Counted from the stretch's first letter, positions 52,056 through 60,979 are shown. The stretch: 64,000 bases of DNA from Actinomycetota bacterium (GCA_009885805.1 VFJZ01000006.1:1-64000); one strand, 5' to 3'. Notes: generated from the letters alone by a model not told the origin. A program made the numbers and translations.

Positions 52056-53482
52056 GGCGTGCGCCAGTCGAGCGCCGGCCCGGCGTGGCGGGCGACGACG
52101 TCCATCACCGTCTCGTGCCGCTTCGCGAGCGCGGCGCGGCCGTCGCGCACGACGACGGTCGCCGGCCGCGGCATCGCGTTGAAGTTCGAGCCGCTCGTGT
52201 CGCAGTAGGCGCCGTGGCCGGTGTGGACGAGGAGGTCGCCGACCGCCACGTCTGGCAAATAGACGTCTTCGGCCGAGGAGTCGTACGCGCACGTCTGCCC
52301 GACGACGTCCGCCAGCACACCGTTCGGCGTATCGTCCGCCCGTGTGCAGTGCACGACCTGGTGGGCGACCTTCTGCATCCCCTTGGCGGTGAACTGCTGC
52401 ATCGAGGAGTCGCAGGTGATGAACCGGCGCGGCGGGCTCGAGTGGCCGTCCTTGACGTCGGTGACCGCCGTCAGCAGCACGACGTCCTTCGCCACCTGGT
52501 AGCGGCCGGTCTCGAACTGGAGGATCGGCAGCCGGTCGGCCGCGAACGCCGCCCGCACCGGTCCCGTGACCGCCTCGATGTACTGCTCGATCGCTGGCAG
52601 CGGATGGAGCGTGCCGTCGCCGGCGTTGCCGGGCGAGACCATGAAGATGCCGTCGCCGGAGGCGAAGCCACCGCCGCAGTCGATCCGTTCGACGCGGACG
52701 CCGAGCGTGCGCTCGATGTCGCGCGCGTACCGGCACAGCTCGGTCATGACGTCGCGGTGATGCCCGGTCTCGATCTCGATCGTGTAGTCGCCGGCGACGC
52801 CAGCGAACGCGAGGTGGTGGTGCAGGCCGCGGAAGGTGAGGCCGGGAGCGTCGCGGACGTAGGCGATGACGCGGTCGGCCTCGCCGCCCGGCACGTTGAC
52901 GCCGAACTTGCCCTCCCAGATCGTCAGCGTCGAGGAGTAGCTCGCGTCGTGCGCGATCAGGTCCTCGTAGCCGAGCTGGACGCGCACGGTGCAGTCCACG
53001 ACCGAGCCGGCGGCCACCGCGGCCGCGTTCAGCCGCTCGGCCTCGCCGATCGAGTCGAGGTTGATCTGCCGCACGCCGCGCTCGGCCGCGAGCCGCAGCA
53101 TCGCCGGACTCTTGCCGTTGCCGTTGATGACGCAGCGGCGCGGGTCGGCGCCGCACATCAGCGCGATCTCGAATTCCGCCTCGCCGGTGCAGTCGAAGCG
53201 GCCGCCCGCCTGCTGGAGCGTCCGGACGATCTCGAGCGTGTGGTTCGCCTTGATCGAGTAGTGGCACTCGATCGCCGGGTAGCGAGCCTCCCAGCCGTCG
53301 ACGAAGCGGCGGTAGTTGTGCTCGATACCGCGCAGCGACGCGACCCAGCACGGCGTGCCGAACGTCTGCGCGACGCGCTCGAGATCGCAGCCGTCCAGAT
53401 GGAGCCGACCCTCCCGCGACTCCATCAGCTCCGGCCAGTCCGCCGCTCGCGCCATGGTTGGCTGCCCCTGTCCGACCGCCAC
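52052..53482 (-). CDS. PLP-dependent decarboxylase, diaminopimelate/ornithine decarboxylase fold III
   Basis: 476 residues. The PLP-binding lysine is Lys78 in CHYSIKANHTLE. The phosphate site is IDCGGGFASGDG, and the C-terminal beta-domain has VVGQTCAYDSSAEDVYLPDV with the catalytic Cys and CDTSGSNFNAMPRPATV. The substrate could be a basic amino acid or meso-diaminopimelate-like compound; the Cys-x3-Ser spacing differs from the Cys-Glu-Ser-x-Asp of LysA, so classic LysA is unlikely. The start is GTG at 53482 with AGAGGAG about eight bases upstream (ATG 53455 is an alternative). It is divergent from an amino-acid permease, which fits uptake followed by decarboxylation. Confidence 0.87.
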   Translation of the reverse strand: MAVGQGQPTMARAADWPELMESREGRLHLDGCDLERVAQTFGTPCWVASLRGIEHNYRRFVDGWEARYPAIECHYSIKANHTLEIVRTLQQAGGRFDCTGEAEFEIALMCGADPRRCVINGNGKSPAMLRLAAERGVRQINLDSIGEAERLNAAAVAAGSVVDCTVRVQLGYEDLIAHDASYSSTLTIWEGKFGVNVPGGEADRVIAYVRDAPGLTFRGLHHHLAFAGVAGDYTIEIETGHHRDVMTELCRYARDIERTLGVRVERIDCGGGFASGDGIFMVSPGNAGDGTLHPLPAIEQYIEAVTGPVRAAFAADRLPILQFETGRYQVAKDVVLLTAVTDVKDGHSSPPRRFITCDSSMQQFTAKGMQKVAHQVVHCTRADDTPNGVLADVVGQTCAYDSSAEDVYLPDVAVGDLLVHTGHGAYCDTSGSNFNAMPRPATVVVRDGRAALAKRHETVMDVVARHAGPALDWRTP

Positions 53483-53625
53483 GATCTCAACTCCTCTCGG
53501 GGAACGCTGGCGACCGTATCAGCTGCTCGGCGCGCTCGCAATCTCCCCGCAGCGCGCGTATGATCGCGCCCGGGAAGAGGGCGCACGGCGGTCGTGCGCC
53601 TGTAACTAGGGAGGTGGTGGTTCCG

Positions 53626-55176
53626 GTGTCTACCGATTTGGGTAGCGATCCTCCGGTCGCGACGGATGAACGCCCGGGCGAGAGCACGAAACTCGCGTCG
53701 AACGCCCTGTCGATGTACGGGGTGATCTTCTGCTGCCTGGCGGGCTCGGCGCCGCTCGCAGCCGTCATATTCAACGTGCCGTACGCCGTCGGCTGGGGTG
53801 GTTCGGCCGGCGCGTCGGCATTCCTGGTCGCGACGATCTGCCTGACGATCTTCACCGTCGGCTACGTCGAGATGGCGAAGCGCGTCACCGCCGCCGGCGG
53901 CTTCTACTCGTTCATCTCGCACGGCTTCGGGCAGGTGGTCGGCCTCGGCGCGGCGTTCACGATCACCGCCGCCTACATCGTCTTCGCGGCGGCGCAGGTC
54001 GGCGTCTTCACGTTCTTCCTGAGCGTGCTGACGGACGATCTCTGGGGCGGCACCCTGCCAGTGCTGCCGGTGATGCTCGGCGTGCTCGCGCTCGTCTTCA
54101 CGCTCGCCTTCTTCGACGTGAAGTTGACGGCGAAGGTGCTCGGCGTCGCGATGATCACCGAGGTGCTCTGCATCGTCATCCTGATCGTGGCCGTGTTCGT
54201 GCAGGGTGGCGGCCCCGAGGGCTTCGCCTTCGGCGAGACGTTGAACCCGTTCGACCTGCAGGACAACGCGGCGGCGAACCTCGCCGGACCGCTCACGGGT
54301 GGCTTCGTCGCGGCCTCGATCGGCGTCGCCTTCTTCGGTGCGTTCTGGTCGTGGGTCGGCTTCGAGATGGCGCCGAACTACGCCGAGGAGACGAAGGACC
54401 CGAAGAAGGTGATGGCGCCGGCCATGTACACGATGGTGATCGGCCTCGGCGTGTTCTACACGCTCGCAGCCTGGGCGATCACGTCGGGCACCGGGCCGAG
54501 CCAGATCGGCCTCGCGCAGGCGGCGGCCTTCAACGGCGAGATCCCGAACATCATCTACCCGGTCTCCGACGAGTTCGTCGGCGGCTGGCTGTCGTTCCTG
54601 ATCAAGCTGCTCGCGGTGACCGGGGACTTCGCCTGCTTCGCGGCGTTCTTCAACACCTCCGCTCGCTACCTGTTCTCGATGGGCCGCGAGGGGATCCTGC
54701 CGCGGGCGCTGTCGCGCACGCACCCGGTGCACAAGAGCCCGTACGTCGCCTCGATCGTCGTCGGCATCCTGATCCTGGCGTGGTCGATGGCCTTCTACGC
54801 CTACGACTCGACCCTGCTCGGCCAGCTGTTCAAGCTCGGCACGTTCGGGCCGATCCTGTTCGTCTTCGGCATCCTCGGCATCCAGGCGCTGTGCTCGTTC
54901 GCGATCATCGCCTACTTCTGGCGCAAGGATCGCGAGGGCTGGCACTGGTGGAAGACGGGCCTCGCGCCGCTGATCGGCGGCGTCGTGCAAATCCCGGTCA
55001 TGTACATCGTCAACCACGAGTCGGGCACGCTCGGCGGCTCGGCGCCGATCCTCACCTACATGGTCTACATCGTCGCCGCCGTCTTCCTGTCCGGCGTCCT
55101 CCTGGCCCTGTACTTCAAGAGCGCGCAGCCCGAGAAGTACGCCGCCATCGGCCGTTTCGTACACGACGAGGCATAG
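53626..55176 (+). CDS. APC-family amino acid permease
   Basis: 516-residue membrane protein with about 12 helices in the APC/LeuT-like fold. The opening helix region is NALSMYGVIFCCLAGSAPLA, followed by the unwound-helix segment YVEMAKRVTAAGGFYSF. Then come FVAASIGVAFFGAFWSWVGF, EMAPNYAEETKDPKK and NTSARYLFSMGREGILPRAL, all family landmarks. The start is GTG at 53626 with GGAGGTGG upstream; the frame is open earlier without similarity. It is divergent from a PLP decarboxylase across 143 bases, suggesting shared control, and convergent with an SDR operon. It imports an amino acid or amine, unspecified. Confidence 0.9.
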   Translation: MSTDLGSDPPVATDERPGESTKLASNALSMYGVIFCCLAGSAPLAAVIFNVPYAVGWGGSAGASAFLVATICLTIFTVGYVEMAKRVTAAGGFYSFISHGFGQVVGLGAAFTITAAYIVFAAAQVGVFTFFLSVLTDDLWGGTLPVLPVMLGVLALVFTLAFFDVKLTAKVLGVAMITEVLCIVILIVAVFVQGGGPEGFAFGETLNPFDLQDNAAANLAGPLTGGFVAASIGVAFFGAFWSWVGFEMAPNYAEETKDPKKVMAPAMYTMVIGLGVFYTLAAWAITSGTGPSQIGLAQAAAFNGEIPNIIYPVSDEFVGGWLSFLIKLLAVTGDFACFAAFFNTSARYLFSMGREGILPRALSRTHPVHKSPYVASIVVGILILAWSMAFYAYDSTLLGQLFKLGTFGPILFVFGILGIQALCSFAIIAYFWRKDREGWHWWKTGLAPLIGGVVQIPVMYIVNHESGTLGGSAPILTYMVYIVAAVFLSGVLLALYFKSAQPEKYAAIGRFVHDEA

Positions 55177-55181
55177 CCCGG

Positions 55182-55934
55182 TCAGTCCATGAAGGCGCCG
55201 CCGTTGACGGCGAGCGCCTCGCCCGTGATGAAACCCGCGTCGTCGCCGCAGAGGAAGGCGACGGCGCGGGCCACGTCCTCGGGTGTCTCCATCCGGCCCA
55301 TCGGCGTATCGGCGATCCACAGCGCCGCGACTGCCTCGGGTGTCGAGCCGCGCAGGCCGGCCTCCCAGACGAGTTCGCGGTCCTGCATCGGTGTCGCGAC
55401 GTAGCCGGGGCAGACGCAGTTGACGCGGATGTTGGCCGGCGCCAGCTCGAACGCCATCGCCTGGGTCAGCCCGACGACCCCGAACTTCGACGCCACGTAG
55501 TCGGCGAGGAAGGGCACGCGGCCCTGCTTGCCGGCCATCGAGGCGGTGTTGACGATCACGCCACCCGTGCCGAGCCGGATCATCGTGCGCGCCGCCGCCT
55601 GGCCGCAGAGGAAGACGCCCTTGAGGTTGACCGCCATCGTGCGGTCGTAGTCGGCCTCGCTGCAGTCGACGAAGCGGAGCATCTTCGAGATACCCGCGTT
55701 CGAGCACCAGATGTCGAGCCGGCCGTGGCGCGCTGCGACGTCGTCGGCCAGCGCCTGGGCGGCAGCGGCGTCGGTGACGTCGAGCGCCGCCGCCTCGGCG
55801 ACGGCGGTCGCGCGCGCGCTCGCCTCGTCGATGTCCGCCGCGACGACGGTCGCGCCGCGCGCAGCGAGCTCCCGCGCGATCGCGCGCCCGATTCCGGAGC
55901 CGGCGCCGGTGACGACGGCGACGCGCCCGTTCAT
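55182..55934 (-). CDS. Short-chain dehydrogenase/reductase (second)
   Basis: 250-residue classical SDR: TGAGSGIG (about 9-16), the acidic NAD-selecting Asp in VVAADIDEAS, CSNAGISK, VIVNTASMAG and YVASKFGVVG with Tyr/Lys, and a C-terminal ITGEALAVNGGAFMD. It is probably NAD-dependent. Its ATG overlaps the stop of the sugar-kinase gene (ATGA), and it closes the BtpA-kinase-SDR operon. It is likely a polyol or sugar dehydrogenase feeding or draining the kinase substrate. It is unrelated in detail to the SDR at 51.3-52.1 kb. Confidence 0.9.
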   Translation of the reverse strand: MNGRVAVVTGAGSGIGRAIARELAARGATVVAADIDEASARATAVAEAAALDVTDAAAAQALADDVAARHGRLDIWCSNAGISKMLRFVDCSEADYDRTMAVNLKGVFLCGQAAARTMIRLGTGGVIVNTASMAGKQGRVPFLADYVASKFGVVGLTQAMAFELAPANIRVNCVCPGYVATPMQDRELVWEAGLRGSTPEAVAALWIADTPMGRMETPEDVARAVAFLCGDDAGFITGEALAVNGGAFMD

Positions 55935-57415
55935 GCCCGGCTCCTCGCCGCGAGCGCGTGCAGGGTTGGCCGCATTTCAGCGGCGAGCGAGCGGTACATG
56001 GCGTAGCCCTCCTCGTAGGTCTGGTCGGTCGCGCGCGGCTCGATCGGCGAGCCGAGTCGGACGTAGCGGTGGATCGCGTTCCAGTCGGCGTAGGTGCCGA
56101 CGCCGACGCCGGCGGCGACCGCCGCCCCGAGTGCTGCGCCGGGGTGGTCGACGACCGGGGCGAGGGGCACGCCGACGACATCCGCAATGATCTGCTTCCA
56201 GAGCGTCGAGCGGCTGCCGCCGTTCGTGACGCGCGCGGGCCCGAGCTGCAGTCCCAGTTCGCGCAGGATCTCGACGTGGTGGCGAAAGCCGTAGGCGACG
56301 GCCTCGAGGCACGCGCGGTGCAGGTGCTCCGGCCCGTGCCCGAGGTGGAGGCCGAGGAAGGCGCCGCGCAGGTCGGGGTCGTGGAGCGGCGACTTCTCGC
56401 CGAGGAACCAGGGCAGGCAGGCGACGCCGCCCGCGCCCGGCCCGACCGCGTCGGCGGCGGCGTCGAGGAGCGCGAGGTCGGTGCCGCCGAGCAACGTCTG
56501 CAGCCAGCGAAGGAGCGAGCCGCTCGTCGCCATGCAGCCGTTCGGCAACCAGCGCCCGGGCGCCGGGTGGGCGTCCAGGTAGAGGCGGGCGTCGAGGACC
56601 GGCTCGGCGCTGACGGCGAGGATGTCGCCGGACGAGCCGAGCTTGACGAGCCAGTCGCCCGGCTCGGCGAGGCCGGCGGCGTAGGCGGACGAGACGTGGT
56701 CGGCGCCGCCGACGACGATCGGCGTCCCCGGCGCGAGCCCGGTCTCGGCGGCGGCGCTCGTCGACACCTCGCCGAGCCGCTGGCCCGGGTGGACCGGCGG
56801 CGGCAGCAGGTCGGGCGGGCAGCCGGCAGCGGCGGCGATGTCGTGTGCTACCCGGCCGTCGATCTCGTACAGCCCGGATTCGAGGGCCCAGTTGCGCTCG
56901 ACGTGCGGCGGTGCGCCGAGCCGGCGGGCGAGCCACTCGTACGAGCCGCACACCGCCCGCGTCGCGTTCCACACTTCCGGCTCGTGGCGTCGCAGCCACA
57001 GCAGCGTGGGACCGACCGACTGTTGCGTGAGTCCCGAGCCGGTGCGGCGCACGAAGTCGACGCCGGGGAGCGCCGCGCGCAGCTCGTCGATCTCGATGCC
57101 GGCGCGGGCGTCGTTGTACATGATCGCGCGCCGCAGCGGCCGCCCGTCGGCGTCGCAGCAGATGACGGCCGGGACGAGCCCGACAACGGCGACGGCGTCG
57201 ATATCGGCCGCCGACGCCCCCGCCGTCGCCAGCAACTCGGGAACGAGCGCGCAGGTCGCCGCCCACCAGTCGGCCGGGTCGGCCTCCGCGTGCGCGGGGC
57301 CGGGCGCGTGGAGCGGCGTGTCGCGCTGCGCGACGGCGACGAGGCCGGTGTCAGGATCGAGCAGCACCGCCTTCGTCCCGGACGAGCCGATGTCGATGCC
57401 GCAGAGGAGGGCCAT
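55931..57415 (-). CDS. FGGY-family carbohydrate kinase
   Basis: 494-residue sugar kinase: N-terminal phosphate-1 motif CGIDIGSSGTKAVLLD (5-20), GGADHVSS with the catalytic Asp, the phosphate-2 region KLGSSGDILAV and the C-terminal FGGY end (RVTNGGSRSTLWKQIIADV). It phosphorylates a pentose, pentulose or polyol (xylulokinase-like length). Its ATG overlaps the BtpA-like stop as TGATG and its stop overlaps the SDR, so translation of all three is coupled. The exact sugar is unknown. Confidence 0.9.
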   Translation of the reverse strand: MALLCGIDIGSSGTKAVLLDPDTGLVAVAQRDTPLHAPGPAHAEADPADWWAATCALVPELLATAGASAADIDAVAVVGLVPAVICCDADGRPLRRAIMYNDARAGIEIDELRAALPGVDFVRRTGSGLTQQSVGPTLLWLRRHEPEVWNATRAVCGSYEWLARRLGAPPHVERNWALESGLYEIDGRVAHDIAAAAGCPPDLLPPPVHPGQRLGEVSTSAAAETGLAPGTPIVVGGADHVSSAYAAGLAEPGDWLVKLGSSGDILAVSAEPVLDARLYLDAHPAPGRWLPNGCMATSGSLLRWLQTLLGGTDLALLDAAADAVGPGAGGVACLPWFLGEKSPLHDPDLRGAFLGLHLGHGPEHLHRACLEAVAYGFRHHVEILRELGLQLGPARVTNGGSRSTLWKQIIADVVGVPLAPVVDHPGAALGAAVAAGVGVGTYADWNAIHRYVRLGSPIEPRATDQTYEEGYAMYRSLAAEMRPTLHALAARSRA

Positions 57416-58218
57416 CAGGCCGAGCGGGCGGCGTCGACGAAGCGGCGCGCGCGCTCCGGGTCGACCGGGTTCCACGTGCCGCCATCGACCTTGAGGTCGG
57501 AGCCGACGATGCAGCCGTCGCACGAGCCCAGGTAGCGCGCGATCGTCGCCGCCTTGGCGCCGGTGTTGAGCAGCACCGGCACGTCGGCCGGCGTTGCCTC
57601 GCGCACGAGCGCGACCGTCTCGACGTCGGGCTCGGCGCCGGCCATCGGGCCTGAGACGAGGATCGCGTCGGCGAGGCTCGAGACGACCGCCGAGCGTGCC
57701 GCCTCCGCCGGGCTCCGCCGCCCGATCGGGCTCGCGAACTCCGGCGTGATGTTCATGAAGACGGCAAGGTCGCCCCGGTCGAGGCGGCGCCGCTCGCGCA
57801 GTACCCAGGCCGCGTCGGGCTGCCACAGGCCCATGTCCGACTCCCAGGCGCCGGTCACCACCTCACGCATGAAGGCGGCGTCGCTCGCGCAGGCCACCGA
57901 CAGCGCGCAGCGCGCGTCCCAGAGCACGTCGACTCCGAACGGCCGGTCGAGTTGCGGCCGGCACTCGGCGACGACGCGCGCCATCACGGCGGCGGTCGTC
58001 TGGTCGGTCTGCAGCTGGTACGGGCGGTCGCCCTCGTTGCAGAACATCACGGCGTCGAAGCCGGCGGCCTGGAGGTGTTCGAGGTCACGCTTGACGGCGT
58101 CGATCATCGCCGGCACGCCGCCGCTGGCGTCGTAGAGCGGCGTCCCCGGAAGCGGCGGCACGTGCGCCATCGCGATCAGTGGGCGCCCGGCGGGGAAGAT
58201 GGTGCGGAAGCGCGACAC
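57415..58218 (-). CDS. BtpA/SgcQ-family TIM-barrel protein
   Basis: 267 residues from GTG 58218. The BtpA/SgcQ family is recognised by PLIAMAHVPPLPGTPLY, AAGFDAVMFCNEGDRPYQ, AILVSGPMAGAEPD, PVLLNTGAKAATIARYL and CDGCIVGSDLKVDGG. Members occur in photosystem biogenesis in cyanobacteria and, more often, in bacterial carbohydrate operons, where they have no agreed enzymatic role. Here the coupling to a FGGY kinase and an SDR supports the sugar context. The frame is open upstream to 58515, but that part is antisense to the creatinase start and not similar to the family. Confidence 0.85.
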   Translation of the reverse strand: MSRFRTIFPAGRPLIAMAHVPPLPGTPLYDASGGVPAMIDAVKRDLEHLQAAGFDAVMFCNEGDRPYQLQTDQTTAAVMARVVAECRPQLDRPFGVDVLWDARCALSVACASDAAFMREVVTGAWESDMGLWQPDAAWVLRERRRLDRGDLAVFMNITPEFASPIGRRSPAEAARSAVVSSLADAILVSGPMAGAEPDVETVALVREATPADVPVLLNTGAKAATIARYLGSCDGCIVGSDLKVDGGTWNPVDPERARRFVDAARSA

Positions 58219-58403
58219 GGTGCGCAACGATACCGGTTCGCTACCGCCGCCGGCTCGAAGCCTCGCTGCCCGCGGAGGAGTCGGTGCTCGCGAGGGACTT
58301 CGGCATCGACCCGGACACCGGCGACACGACATTGCGGGAAGGGTCGATCCTGCGCATGGTGGGTGGAGCGGAGACGTTCTTCCGGACATGGGCGCTGCCG
58401 TAG
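58179..58403 (+). CDS. Small hypothetical ORF before creatinase
   Basis: 74 codons. The C-terminal 50 residues (YRRRLEASLPAEESVLARDF, then GIDPDTGDTTLREGSILRM) have gene-like composition, and almost all codons end in G or C. It stops ten bases before the creatinase ATG, the spacing of a co-transcribed gene. The GTG start at 58179 would overlap the divergent BtpA gene by 40 bases; a later start is possible but none is obvious. No family is recognised. It may be a leader protein, or the segment may be untranslated. Confidence 0.35.
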   Translation: MGARRGRWCGSATRCATIPVRYRRRLEASLPAEESVLARDFGIDPDTGDTTLREGSILRMVGGAETFFRTWALP

Positions 58404-58412
58404 CATCCGACC

Positions 58413-59636
58413 ATGTCCCGGACCTCCGATCGACCGTCCCTCCTCGACCTGCCGAACGGCGACCGTGTACCGCGCACCTTCTCGGACGCCGAGTTCGACC
58501 GACGGCTGACGGCACTACGCGGCCTGATGCGTGAGCAGGACCTCGATGCCGCGCTGTTCACGTCGATCCACAACGTCGCCTACTACTCCGACTTTCTCTA
58601 CACGTCCTTCGGGCGCCCGTATGGCCTGGTCGTCACGCATGACCGCCAGACGACGATCTCGGCGAACATCGACTATGGCCAGCCGTGGCGGCGGACGTAC
58701 GGGGAGAACGTCGTCTACACCGACTGGCAGCGGGACACCTACTGGCGCGCGGTCGCGTCGCTCCTCCCCGCCGCGGCGCGGCTCGGTATCGAGCACGATC
58801 ACCTGTCCCTGCAGGGGCTGGAGAAGCTGCGGGGTGCCGCGCCGGGCGTGCAGACCGCCGACATCGCGCCGGGCGCGATGCGGCTGCGGCTCGTCAAGTC
58901 TGCCGAGGAGATCGCGCTGATCCGCGAGGGCGCGCGGATCGCCGACGTCGGCGGCGCGGCGGTTGTCGCCGCCATCGCGGAGGGCGTCGCCGAGCACGAG
59001 GTCGCCCTCGCCGCCACCGATGCGATGGTGCGGGAGATCGCCCGCGCTCATCCGCACAGCGAGATCCGCGACACGTGGGTCTGGTTCCAGTCCGGCGTCA
59101 ACACCGACGGCGCGCACAACCCGGTCACCACGCGTCGGCTGCAGCGCGGCGACATCCTGTCGCTGAACTGTTTCCCGATGATCGCGGGGTACTACACGGC
59201 GCTGGAGCGGACGCTGTTTCTCGGCCACGTCCCGAGCGAACGGCACCTCGAGTTGTGGGAGGCGAACGTCGCCGTCCACCGCCGTGGACTGGCGCTGATC
59301 CGCCCCGGTGCCCGCTGCTGCGACATCGTCGCCGAGCTGAACGAGATGTTCGCCGAGCGTGGTCTGCTCGACCTTCGCACATTCGGGTACGGTCACTCGT
59401 TCGGCGTGCTCAGCCACTACTACGGGCGCGAGGCCGGGCTCGAGTTGCGCGAGGACATCGAGACCGTCCTCGAACCGGGGATGGTGGTGTCGATGGAGCC
59501 GATGATCACCGTTCCCGAGGGTCAGCCGGGCGCGGGCGGGTACCGCGAGCACGACATCCTGGTCGTGGATGCGGACGGCGCGCAGAACATCACCGGCTTC
59601 CCGTTCGGTCCCGAGCACAACATCATCGGCGCGTAG
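58413..59636 (+). CDS. Creatinase (creatine amidinohydrolase), M24 fold
   Basis: 407 residues, the length of creatinase (about 403-411). Long blocks match the Pseudomonas putida enzyme as I remember it: SISANID-type NIDYGQPWRRT, VYTDWQRD, WFQSGVNTDGAHNPVTT, LSLNCFPMIAGYYTALERT, FGYGHSFGVLSHYYGREAGL and LEPGMVVSMEPMITVPEG. Catalytic His235 corresponds to His232 of that enzyme; Glu265 and Glu362 also align with active-site residues. The M24 metal ligands of aminopeptidases are not kept as a set, as expected for creatinase. It hydrolyses creatine to sarcosine and urea in the cytoplasm. No sarcosine oxidase or urease is in the window, so the rest of the pathway is elsewhere. Confidence 0.9.
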   Translation: MSRTSDRPSLLDLPNGDRVPRTFSDAEFDRRLTALRGLMREQDLDAALFTSIHNVAYYSDFLYTSFGRPYGLVVTHDRQTTISANIDYGQPWRRTYGENVVYTDWQRDTYWRAVASLLPAAARLGIEHDHLSLQGLEKLRGAAPGVQTADIAPGAMRLRLVKSAEEIALIREGARIADVGGAAVVAAIAEGVAEHEVALAATDAMVREIARAHPHSEIRDTWVWFQSGVNTDGAHNPVTTRRLQRGDILSLNCFPMIAGYYTALERTLFLGHVPSERHLELWEANVAVHRRGLALIRPGARCCDIVAELNEMFAERGLLDLRTFGYGHSFGVLSHYYGREAGLELREDIETVLEPGMVVSMEPMITVPEGQPGAGGYREHDILVVDADGAQNITGFPFGPEHNIIGA

Positions 59637-59648
59637 CCGCGGCGGCTT

Positions 59649-60049
59649 TCAGCAGGCGATCGGGCCCCTGATCTGCTCGATGCCGGCCGACGTCGCGGCG
59701 CTCGCGTTGTCGTTCAGCGATGAGATGTCGCCCAGGCTGGAGCAGGTCTGGTCGGCCAACTTGCGCACCTCGTCGGCCACGACCGCGAACCCACGGCCGG
59801 GCTCGCCGGCGCGCGCAGCCTCGATCGCCGCGTTCATCTCCAGCAGGTTGGTCTGGTCGGCGATCGTGCCGATCGTGCCGACCAACTGCTCGATCTCGCG
59901 CGTCTGCGCGGCCGGTTCCGCGACCTGGCGCCGGATCTCGTCGACCGCGGTGCTCGTCTCGGCGACCGCGCGCGAGACCTCAGCGACACCCGAAACGCCC
60001 GTGTCGGTCGCGGTGCGCGTCTCCTCGGCCGAGACCAGGCCCGTGACAT
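59649..60049 (-). pseudogene. Fragment of a methyl-accepting chemotaxis protein
   Basis: About 130 codons covering only the signalling hairpin: [20 protein letters not shown], then the tip [40 protein letters not shown] and [12 protein letters not shown]. Sensor, transmembrane and HAMP parts are absent and the downstream coiled coil is cut after [11 protein letters not shown]. There is no start codon; the fragment begins just beyond the EamA stop. The hairpin tip shows the usual conserved residues except LLEMNA for LLALNA. It is a fossil, not a working receptor. Confidence 0.75.
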
Positions 60050-60061
60050 GACCCCGGGGTG

Positions 60062-60937
60062 TCAAGTACCGGCTGTCGCGCCGGACCGCTTCGGCCGGCG
60101 CTGCGCGACGAGCGCGCCTGCCAGGATGATCGCGCCGCCGAGCGCCTGCTGCGGCGTGACGACGCTGCCGAGCGCGATGGCCGCGACGGCGGCTGTGGCG
60201 ACCGGCTCGACCGTCATCGCGATCGAGGCCCGCGTCGCGCCGAGCAGGCGCACGCCGGCCAGGAAGGCGCCGTGCGGGAGGGCGGTGGAGACGATCGCGA
60301 GCGCGCCGAGGAGGATCGCGCCGCGCGTCGAGATGTCCGTTGTCAGCTGGCCGGTCGCCGCTCCCGCGCCGCCGAGCGCAATCGCCGCGCCGGCGCAGAC
60401 GAGCGCGGCGAGCTGGAGGGGAGCCAGGCGGCGCATGATGCCGTCCGCGGCGAGCACGTAGGCGGCGTACCCACCGGCGGCACCGAGGGCGAGCGCGAGG
60501 CCGACCATGTCGAGGCTGGCCGCACCGGCACCGATCGCGACGACGATCCCGGTCAGGGCGAGGGCGACGGCGACCAGCGTGCGCGGCCGGCAGCGGTCGC
60601 GGCGCAGCGCGATCGCACCGACTGCGACGAGCGCGGGATAGGTGGCGAGGACCAGCCCGGCGAGGGGCGCCTCGATCCGCTGCACGGCGCCGAGGAAGAG
60701 CGCGGCCTGGAGGCCGAACAGGCCCGCGCCGAGGAGCACGGCGCGGAGCACGTCCAGCGGCGCGGGGGCGTCCGACCGCGCCGCGAGCGGCCACAGCACG
60801 ATCGCCGCCAGCGCGAACCGGACCGGAAGCAGCGTCAGCAGCGGCACGCCCTCGTGCGCCGCGAGCGTGGCGAACGTCGAGAGGCCGCCAAACGCCGCGG
60901 CGGCGATCAGGCACCAGAGCAGACCCGCGTGTCGCAT
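60062..60937 (-). CDS. EamA/DMT-family transporter
   Basis: 291-residue protein with ten predicted helices in two EamA repeats (first [20 protein letters not shown], second [20 protein letters not shown]). Members export amino acids or metabolites such as cysteine, threonine or drugs. The ATG lies 70 bases from the divergent LysR gene, the typical arrangement for regulator and target. The C-terminus is basic (RRPKRSGA), consistent with an inside tail. The substrate is unknown. Confidence 0.87.
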   Translation of the reverse strand: MRHAGLLWCLIAAAAFGGLSTFATLAAHEGVPLLTLLPVRFALAAIVLWPLAARSDAPAPLDVLRAVLLGAGLFGLQAALFLGAVQRIEAPLAGLVLATYPALVAVGAIALRRDRCRPRTLVAVALALTGIVVAIGAGAASLDMVGLALALGAAGGYAAYVLAADGIMRRLAPLQLAALVCAGAAIALGGAGAATGQLTTDISTRGAILLGALAIVSTALPHGAFLAGVRLLGATRASIAMTVEPVATAAVAAIALGSVVTPQQALGGAIILAGALVAQRRPKRSGATAGT

Positions 60938-60960
60938 GCCCTCAGGATCGGCGGTGCTGA

Positions 60961-60979
60961 ATCACTGGCGTACACTGAT
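60961..60979. promoter_or_regulatory. Possible LysR-type operator between EamA and LysR genes
   Basis: ATCA-N11-TGAT, a 4-bp interrupted palindrome with T-N11-A-like spacing, lies midway between the two divergent starts. LysR regulators usually bind such sites near their own gene. With only eight specified bases it may be chance. Confidence 0.35.

Noticed and set aside
53425-56187. A 920-codon minus-strand open frame across the APC permease
   Set aside because: It crosses the antisense of a clear membrane transporter and the start of an SDR in another frame; the Arg/Glu/Asp-rich product is an artefact of GC bias.
58413-59636. Xaa-Pro aminopeptidase
   Set aside because: Same M24 fold, but the sequence blocks and catalytic His match creatinase and the metal-ligand set of aminopeptidases is not kept.
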